From assembly GCA_039208045.1 (NCBI GenBank), contig JBCCRH010000232.1, forward strand, positions 1 to 9,407: 9,407 nt of DNA, read 5' to 3'. Position numbers and translations under genes: made by a program. Numbering within the stretch: position 1 is the stretch's first letter; every line of letters begins with the position of its first letter. This DNA is from JBCCRH01 sp039208045 (GTDB lineage Bacteria > Bacteroidota > Bacteroidia > Chitinophagales > Saprospiraceae). This document shows, one piece after another, positions 4,991-9,407 of this stretch. The notes beneath the pieces are model-generated. The model ran no database searches. It worked only from the letters and a program-made list of their open reading frames with translations, and was not told the origin of the DNA.

Positions 4991-6457
4991 ATGATGAATA
5001 AAAGGATAGCGCTTCTTCTGACACTCTTTGTATTTTCCTTCTTCGGAACGAGTGTCTCAGCACAGTATGACGACTTGTATTACGATCCGAGTGACAATAC
5101 CGATTACTATGGTACCTACAGAACGGAGACGAACACAACTAATGATGATTTCTCTAATAACGACAGCTATGATTATGATGATAGCTATTTTGAGGGAGAT
5201 CGCAATGACGATTTACGAGAATTTGATGAATATGATTATCAATACACCTCTCGTATCCGTCGTTTTCACCGTCCTTATTACGGATTTGGTTTCTTCGATC
5301 CGGTATACGTAGATATGGCTTATTACGATCCATTCTTTAATCCAGGAAGAACTGTTTTAATATACAATGATTTTGGCTTCAATTCTTGGGGCCGCTGGAA
5401 TCGTTGGAACAGATGGAATAGACGTGGTGGTGTAAATATTTTTATTGGTAATGGCTTTGGCTTCAACAACTTTGCTTTTGGACCAACTTGGGGTAATCCT
5501 TGGGGTTGGAACAATGGCTTCGGATGGAATAACGGTTTCGGTTGGAACCGCTGGAACAGATGGGGTGGCGGTTGGAACAACGGCTTTGGTTTTAACAATG
5601 GCTTTGGCTGGGGCGGTGGCTTTAATGCTTGTCCTCCAAGCTGGGGTAATGGTTTCGCTTATAATAATGTAGTAAACATCAATAATAATAATGTCTACTA
5701 TGGTGCTCGCAACTCTGGGGTATCCAATGTGCCACGCAGAGGTAATAGAGTAGTGAAAACAACGGCACCTACTGCTTCACCAAGAGCGGTAGCAAGTGGC
5801 CGTAGCCTAAGCACTAGAGACGGATTAACATCTGACGGTATTCGTCAGCCAAATACAGGAACAACGCGCACCACTAGCCCTCGTACCTTAGATAGAGGAC
5901 AAACAACGACTCGCGCTACTAATCCACGTGTAAACAGGAGCCCAGACTCTAGAAGCACGACAAGTCGTAGCAGTGGAGCTACTTTGAGTAGAGATAGCAG
6001 AATGATGAACGAGCGTACGGCTCCTCGTGATAATGGTAGAAATCGTACTCGTACGACCACTACCACACCAAGCAGAAGCTTTGACCGTACTACTGGCACC
6101 CGTTCTAGCAGCAATGCACGACCAAGTACTAGCACTAGACCACGTACCAGCACTACACGTCCAAGCTCACGCTCTAATAGCCGTAGCTACGATCGATCTA
6201 GCTCTCGCTCTCGATCATCAAGACAGTACAACTCAGGCAGTAGCAACAATCGTAGACCTTCTACTACGAATAGAAGCAACAGAAGTTCTTCTCGGAGCTA
6301 TAATAAGAGCAACAGTCGCTCACAATCTCGCTCTTACAACAGATCGAGTAGCCGCTCTAGCGGAAAGTCGCGTTCTTATAATAATAGTAGAAGCTCTTCT
6401 CGAAGTAAGGGAAGTAGCCGCAGCAGCTCCCGCAGTCGTTCTAGCCGCAAGAACTAA
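4991..6457 (+). CDS. Exported low-complexity protein: acidic N-terminus, Gly/Asn/Phe/Trp centre, Arg/Ser-rich C-terminus
   Basis: This 488-residue protein has a signal peptide at 1-24 (SVSA, then Gln25). Residues 25-86 are dominated by Asp, Tyr and Asn (YDDLYYDPSDN and similar). Residues 87-120 are the most protein-like part: RIRRFHRPYYGFGFFDPVY, then DMAYYDPFFNPG, a motif I associate with uncharacterised Bacteroidota exported proteins. Residues 127-225 repeat Trp-Asn-Arg and Asn-Asn-Gly-Phe-Gly-Trp units. From about 256 the protein is Thr/Arg/Ser-rich, and from 389 to the end it is nearly pure Arg/Ser with Asn and Tyr. Charge is thus strongly split: negative first, positive last. The only Cys is residue 214. 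There is no T9SS tail, enzyme motif or membrane helix after the signal. A matrix-like or polyanion-binding envelope role is possible but not shown. Either ATG of the initial ATGATG may be used. A strong terminator follows directly, so it is transcribed alone. Confidence 0.85.
   Translation: MMNKRIALLLTLFVFSFFGTSVSAQYDDLYYDPSDNTDYYGTYRTETNTTNDDFSNNDSYDYDDSYFEGDRNDDLREFDEYDYQYTSRIRRFHRPYYGFGFFDPVYVDMAYYDPFFNPGRTVLIYNDFGFNSWGRWNRWNRWNRRGGVNIFIGNGFGFNNFAFGPTWGNPWGWNNGFGWNNGFGWNRWNRWGGGWNNGFGFNNGFGWGGGFNACPPSWGNGFAYNNVVNINNNNVYYGARNSGVSNVPRRGNRVVKTTAPTASPRAVASGRSLSTRDGLTSDGIRQPNTGTTRTTSPRTLDRGQTTTRATNPRVNRSPDSRSTTSRSSGATLSRDSRMMNERTAPRDNGRNRTRTTTTTPSRSFDRTTGTRSSSNARPSTSTRPRTSTTRPSSRSNSRSYDRSSSRSRSSRQYNSGSSNNRRPSTTNRSNRSSSRSYNKSNSRSQSRSYNRSSSRSSGKSRSYNNSRSSSRSKGSSRSSSRSRSSRKN
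5369..5629 (+). repeat. Coding repeats of Asn/Gly/Phe/Trp units
   Basis: Inside the low-complexity gene, degenerate short units encode NNGFGWN/NNGFGFN and WNRWNR blocks (for example residues 134-145, 174-191 and 195-207). The DNA copies differ mainly at third codon positions. The peptide repeat is therefore older than, or selected over, the DNA repeat. Confidence 0.7.
6155..6454 (+). repeat. Coding Arg/Ser-dipeptide region
   Basis: Residues 389-488 of the low-complexity protein are runs of Ser-Arg with interspersed Tyr-Asn (units such as SRSYNRSSSRS). Ser is encoded by AGC, AGT, TCT, TCA, TCC and TCG, and Arg by CGT, CGC, CGA, CGG and AGA. The mixing suggests that the amino-acid composition is kept while the DNA is free to drift. 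Confidence 0.7.
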
Positions 6458-6478
6458 CAATTAGCCCAATAGGGTAAC

Positions 6479-6525
6479 AAAAAAGAGGGTGAGAGTATTT
6501 GATGATATTCCACCCTCTTTTTTTT
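6479..6525 (+). terminator. Strong intrinsic terminator after the Arg/Ser-rich gene
   Basis: AAAAAAGAGGGTG (6479-6491) pairs perfectly with CACCCTC plus six T (6511-6523), in all a 13-bp stem. Beyond a bulged A, GAGTAT and ATATTC extend it by six pairs, one of them G·U, leaving a 6-nt loop. Eight T follow the GC-rich part. The A-tract on the left would let it work on the minus strand as well, but no minus-strand gene ends here. It starts 22 nt after the stop codon. Confidence 0.92.
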
Positions 6526-6580
6526 GTCTTTTCTAGTAATCTCTCTATCCCATTTTTTGTTAACCCCTTGATGAGCTGAC

Positions 6581-6601
6581 CTGCAGCATACGATGCTGTG
6601 G
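6581..6601 (+). promoter_or_regulatory. Leader hairpin before the outer-membrane protein gene
   Basis: CAGCAT (6584-6589) and ATGCTG (6593-6598) form a perfect 6-bp stem around ACG. Three more pairs, two of them G·U, extend it to 6581-6601. It ends 27 nt before the start codon. It could tune translation or mRNA stability, or be chance. Confidence 0.3.
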
Positions 6602-6628
6602 ATTGTTCATTATAAATGCTCAAACGAT

Positions 6629-8098
6629 ATGAAGAAATCAATCTTAATTTTTGTTGCTCTTTTTGTAGGAACGGTTATTCAGGCTCAAACGGTTTCGGAT
6701 GCCCTTCGGCTAAGTTCTTATCAAATTGGAGGTACTGCTCGAACCGTAGGTGTAGGTGGTAGCATGAGTGCACTGGGCACTGATTTTGCTACTATAGCCA
6801 TTAATCCTGCCGGGCTTGCGCAATATCGAAAGTCAGAATTTTCCATCACCCCCACCTTACTAGTTACTGATACCGAATCAGCACTCACTGAGGGCAGTTT
6901 TACCCCTTTGAGCACCGATAGCCGAACCAACTTTAACCTCAATAATCTTGGCGTGGTGTTTGCCAGGAGGCCGAGAGCATCCCGTTGGAAAACAGCTAAC
7001 TTTGCATTAGGATTTAATCGAATTGCAAATTTCAATCGCAAGTTTTTCTATGAGGGTAGCTCAGAGGGTTCTATTGTAGATCGTTTTCAAGAGCAAGCAA
7101 ATGCCAATGACAGCTTAGACCCCTTTGAGTCGGAACTAGCGTTTAATGCTGGGGCCTTACTATGCTGCGATGATGATAATCTATACGTATCCGACGTTGA
7201 ATTAGCTCCTCCTGGGGCAGAAATCTTCCGCGATGAGCTGGTTACTACTAGAGGTTCGATCAATGAAATTCTAATTGGTTTTGCTGGAAACTATGATGAT
7301 AAAATCTCTATTGGCGCTACTATTGGTATTCCAATTATAACATATACAGAAGAACGAATTTATAGAGAAGAAGATCAGGGAACGAGCTTTGATGGAGATA
7401 TTCCCTTCTTTGATGAGCTAGAGTATGGCTACAATCTTACTACTACGGGAGCTGGTTTGAACCTAAAACTCGGCTTTATCTATCGCTTAAATCAAATGTT
7501 TCGCTTTGGTTTTTCGGCACATACTCCGAGCATTTTTTGGCTGGATGATTCCTTTAATGCCAACTTAGCTTATGAGTTTACAGAGGATAATGAAAGTTTC
7601 CGAGGCGAAGAAACCTCACCTGATGGTATTTTTGATTATCAGTTACGCACGCCCTGGCGCTTAATTGCAAGTACGGGTATTGTAATCGGAAAGTATGGCT
7701 TTATCAGTGGAGAGGTAGAATGGGTGGATTATACCAACCTCCAATTTGACCTGGGTCAAGAAACCGACACAGAGCGTTTTATCAATCGCGCTATAGAAGA
7801 GGATCTAAGCGCTGCCATTAATGCCCGTTTGGGTGGTGAGATTGCTATCGAGCGCTTTCGCGTTCGTGCTGGAATTAACTTCTTACAATCTGCTATTGAA
7901 GGAGATGATTCTTTCAATACAGCCTATAGTTTTGGGGCTGGTATCCGAGAGCGATCCTTCTTTTTAGATTTCGCCTATCGCATTACGCAAGTAGAGGAAA
8001 ACTACTTCCCTTACACGACTGCGGAGACTCCAATACAAGTGATTGATAATTCGATCAATAATAATCAGTTTATGCTGACTGCTGGTTTCCGATTTTAA
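6629..8098 (+). CDS. FadL/OmpP1-like outer-membrane beta-barrel protein
   Basis: This 489-residue protein begins with a signal peptide (1-19, cleavage before Gln20). The mature start, DALRLSSYQIGGTARTVGVG and then GSMSALGTDFATIAINPAGLA, is characteristic of Bacteroidota FadL/OmpP1-related proteins: an N-terminal plug-like segment with a conserved Asn-Pro-Ala-Gly. The rest alternates amphipathic strands (for example LNLKLGFIYRL, FRFGFSAHTP, RFRVRAGINFL) and acidic loops. It ends FMLTAGFRF, with the terminal Phe of beta-barrel assembly signals. FadL-family proteins pass hydrophobic compounds across the outer membrane; the substrate here cannot be named. Two adjacent Cys (179-180) lie in an Asp-rich loop, CCDDDN, and could form a disulfide or bind metal. 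The frame is open to an ATG at 6593, but the ATG at 6629 directly precedes the signal peptide. The gene is monocistronic: a terminator lies before it and a hairpin after it. Confidence 0.85.
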   Translation: MKKSILIFVALFVGTVIQAQTVSDALRLSSYQIGGTARTVGVGGSMSALGTDFATIAINPAGLAQYRKSEFSITPTLLVTDTESALTEGSFTPLSTDSRTNFNLNNLGVVFARRPRASRWKTANFALGFNRIANFNRKFFYEGSSEGSIVDRFQEQANANDSLDPFESELAFNAGALLCCDDDNLYVSDVELAPPGAEIFRDELVTTRGSINEILIGFAGNYDDKISIGATIGIPIITYTEERIYREEDQGTSFDGDIPFFDELEYGYNLTTTGAGLNLKLGFIYRLNQMFRFGFSAHTPSIFWLDDSFNANLAYEFTEDNESFRGEETSPDGIFDYQLRTPWRLIASTGIVIGKYGFISGEVEWVDYTNLQFDLGQETDTERFINRAIEEDLSAAINARLGGEIAIERFRVRAGINFLQSAIEGDDSFNTAYSFGAGIRERSFFLDFAYRITQVEENYFPYTTAETPIQVIDNSINNNQFMLTAGFRF

Positions 8099-8114
8099 AC
8101 TCTAAGGGCATAAG

Positions 8115-8162
8115 CAACCCGCAGCACTTTTGGGTCGTCTTAAAAGAGTTGGCTGCGGGTTG
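8115..8162. terminator. Hairpin between convergent genes
   Basis: CAACCCGCAGC (8115-8125) and GCTGCGGGTTG (8152-8162) are perfect 11-bp inverted copies; CTTTT/AAAAG can pair within the loop. It starts 16 nt after the outer-membrane protein stop and 31 nt after the stop of the minus-strand gene, so it probably ends both transcripts. No T-tract follows on either strand, so termination may need a factor, or the hairpin may only protect the 3' ends. Confidence 0.6.
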
Positions 8163-8193
8163 AACAAGCTATTATTACCGTTGCACTATCATT

Positions 8194-9189
8194 TTAGCGC
8201 ACCACAAATGGGAGTGCTTGCTGTCCCTGCTCATTTTTAAGCCAGAGGTAGCAGAGGCCGGTGAGGCCTTGCGGAATAGTTACTATCCCTCCATTATTCC
8301 AACTACAGGGGACGATCTGACCATTTGCAGTTACTAGGGTGGCTTGGGTGTGCTTGGGAAGCTGCTCTGTTCCTATCAATTCTAGTTGAGTACTGACGAT
8401 ATTCCCAGCTATTTGAACCCCAAAATCGACTTGGTCTAAATTGCTGATAGAGTTGATGGTGCTAGTAAGCTCTGCAAAGTAGATTTCTTCTGATCCATCT
8501 GGATTGTCAGAATCTGAGTATACTGCTACGGGCACAAACTGGCCTGCCCTGAACCACGCATATTGTGTTTCTGTAAAGCCTAGCTGATCTAAGACTACCG
8601 TTTTTACACGTAGAACATTATTGTAGGTATTTATCGGGGTAATAATAGTACCATAGCCATCAACCGTTACCTCGCCCTCTCTTGAGCCGGGAGTGCTTAT
8701 ATTGAAGATTTCCGTCTGGAAGGCAGAGGTATACATGTAGGAGGTACCGAAAGAAAGTGGAAATTGTAGACCATCCTCCGTATCAGAGTACGTCGTTTTG
8801 ATATTACCCGCCCCTGCATTTCCGAGGATAGAACCGATCAATTCAATATTATTTCCATTAATAGCGTAGTAGCTATAAAGCCCTAAGCCATCAAGAAACC
8901 ATACAAAATCGGCATTGGGAAAGTCTTCACTTTGCACCCCTTCCTCAGGAGATAAAATTTGAAAGGTCAGGTCAAATAATCGCATGGGTTCGAGCTGTGA
9001 AAAATCCCAGGTTTGGTTCGCTCCCGCTGGACCTTCTGAAAAATCAATATTAGTAGAGTCATAGGCTTTCACATCGTACTGATCACCAAGTGTAGGAGTC
9101 ATATCCCCAACAGATAAGGTAGGCTGCGCCGTCAGCGTGCTGGTCGCTGCCACAAAAAGAAAAGACAAACAGTAGAAGAATATTTTCAT
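8194..9189 (-). CDS. Secreted protein with a divergent T9SS-like C-terminal domain
   Basis: This 331-residue protein has a signal peptide at 1-21 (cleavage before Gln22). The mature N-terminus contains NIDFSEGPAGANQTWDFSQL, a pattern I know from many uncharacterised T9SS-secreted Bacteroidota proteins. Beta-rich sequence follows, including ETQYAWFRAGQFVPVAVYSD. The last 75 residues look like a sorting domain: VQIAGN, LVTANGQIV, then IPQGLTGLCYLWL (306-318) where GLYYL-type strands sit, and a final LPFVVR. The YPNP motif is missing and two Cys (295, 313) are present, so it is either a diverged type A signal or a related fold. No enzyme motif is seen. The frame stays open to 9279, but the ATG at 9189 directly precedes the signal peptide and the extension crosses two dyads. 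The gene is alone, convergent with the outer-membrane protein gene; a link between them is unproven. Confidence 0.75.
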   Translation of the reverse strand: MKIFFYCLSFLFVAATSTLTAQPTLSVGDMTPTLGDQYDVKAYDSTNIDFSEGPAGANQTWDFSQLEPMRLFDLTFQILSPEEGVQSEDFPNADFVWFLDGLGLYSYYAINGNNIELIGSILGNAGAGNIKTTYSDTEDGLQFPLSFGTSYMYTSAFQTEIFNISTPGSREGEVTVDGYGTIITPINTYNNVLRVKTVVLDQLGFTETQYAWFRAGQFVPVAVYSDSDNPDGSEEIYFAELTSTINSISNLDQVDFGVQIAGNIVSTQLELIGTEQLPKHTQATLVTANGQIVPCSWNNGGIVTIPQGLTGLCYLWLKNEQGQQALPFVVR

Positions 9190-9198
9190 GTGTTTAAA

Positions 9199-9236
9199 AT
9201 TTTTCTGCGCAGGAAACAATGCAGAAAAATTTCTGC
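9199..9236 (-). promoter_or_regulatory. Three-arm alternative hairpin in the leader of the secreted-protein gene
   Basis: Read on the minus strand, three arms lie in order: GCAGAAA (9230-9236), ATTTTTCTGC (9221-9230) and GCAGAAAAAT (9199-9208). The middle arm can pair with the first (6 bp, 4-nt loop) or with the third (10 bp, 12-nt loop), but not both. The third arm ends 9 nt before the ATG, so the larger hairpin would cover the ribosome-binding region. Whether transcription starts far enough upstream is unknown. Confidence 0.45.
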
Positions 9237-9259
9237 ACACATGTAACCGCTGCGCTCTC

Positions 9260-9315
9260 GCATAATCTTTTTTAATCATTTCCTTGCGTGATATTATGAT
9301 TAAATAAGATCATGC
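9260..9315. promoter_or_regulatory. 20-bp imperfect dyad between divergent genes
   Basis: The arms 9260-9279 (GCATAATCTT, then TTTTAATCAT) and 9296-9315 (ATGATTAAAT, then AAGATCATGC) are inverted copies matching at 18 of 20 positions around a 16-nt centre. It lies 70 nt before the minus-strand secreted-protein gene and 45 nt before the plus-strand start at 9361, so it could be an operator for both. A/T-rich DNA gives some chance palindromes, but one this long is unlikely by chance. Confidence 0.5.
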
Positions 9316-9360
9316 TCGTTTCATAATTAGTTTTTTAGCGTTTTACATTATAAATCAAAG

Positions 9361-9407
9361 ATGAAGCTAGAAGGACACATTAACAAGATGATTTTTGTAA
9401 ATTGTGA
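9361..9407 (+). CDS. Start of a plus-strand gene, cut by the window edge
   Basis: An open frame begins with ATG and reads MKLEGHINKMIFVNC up to the edge. An A/T-rich leader (ATTATAAATCAAAG) precedes it, as at other starts here, and it would be divergent from the secreted-protein gene across the dyad at 9260-9315. There is no signal peptide in the visible part. Fifteen residues are too few to name a family. Confidence 0.4.
   Translation, partial: MKLEGHINKMIFVNC

Noticed and set aside
5369..5629. CRISPR-like or satellite array
   Set aside because: The repeats are in frame, of variable length and degenerate at third codon positions, with no constant-length spacers. They are peptide repeats of a coding sequence.
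6155..6454. Arg/Ser region as a true SR-family splicing factor
   Set aside because: There is no RNA-recognition motif, the protein has a signal peptide, and bacteria have no spliceosome. The similarity is one of composition only.
6027..6464. Plus-strand open frame of 145 codons overlapping the Arg/Ser region
   Set aside because: It is the +1 shadow of Arg/Ser codons, giving an Ala/Leu/Val-rich translation with no domain or start signal.
9190..9279. Thirty-residue extension of the secreted protein
   Set aside because: It would put charged residues before the signal peptide and crosses both dyads. The ATG at 9189 directly precedes a normal signal sequence.

Overview
The window looks like a chromosomal segment of a Bacteroidota bacterium, most likely a Saprospiria/Lewinella-like lineage. 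The evidence is a type A type IX secretion (T9SS) sorting domain with the YPNP motif, a prolyl-tRNA synthetase of the archaeal/eukaryotic-like form, FadL-like outer-membrane and Asp/Tyr-Asn-rich exported proteins typical of the phylum, A/T-rich start regions without a clear Shine-Dalgarno, and four predicted signal peptides that would all leave Gln at position +1. The species assignment is inference; no rRNA or other phylogenetic marker beyond proS is present.

Left part (224-2877, all minus strand): a compact stress-type operon read from right to left. It encodes an ECF sigma factor, a one-pass anti-sigma-like protein, a membrane-anchored LTxxQ (Spy/CpxP/CnrX-like) protein, and a long secreted LTxxQ coiled-coil protein that carries a T9SS sorting tail. 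A strong intrinsic terminator (146-188) closes it. The first three genes match the layout of the CnrH/CnrY/CnrX metal-sensing cassette; the fourth, a surface-targeted Spy-like protein, is the unusual addition. The heptamer GTCTAAA lies 24-25 nt before the start codons of both the sigma gene and the fourth gene, which suggests a shared, possibly autoregulated promoter.

Middle part: a 380-nt gene-free stretch (2878-3257) separates the sigma gene from proS (minus strand, 3258-4724). It holds a 31-bp tandem repeat, small palindromes and a long hairpin (3103-3206) whose mismatches are G·U wobbles if it is read as plus-strand RNA. proS is divergent from a gene for an exported low-complexity protein with an acidic N-terminus, a Gly/Asn/Phe/Trp-rich centre and an Arg/Ser-rich C-terminus. 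A 10-bp dyad sits between the two.

Right part: after a very strong terminator (6479-6525) comes a FadL/OmpP1-like beta-barrel gene (plus strand). It converges, across a perfect 11-bp hairpin (8115-8162), on a minus-strand gene for a secreted protein with a divergent T9SS-like C-terminus. The leader of that gene has alternative hairpins and a 20-bp imperfect dyad. A plus-strand gene probably begins at 9361 and runs off the window. No insertion sequence, CRISPR array, tRNA or rRNA was seen.
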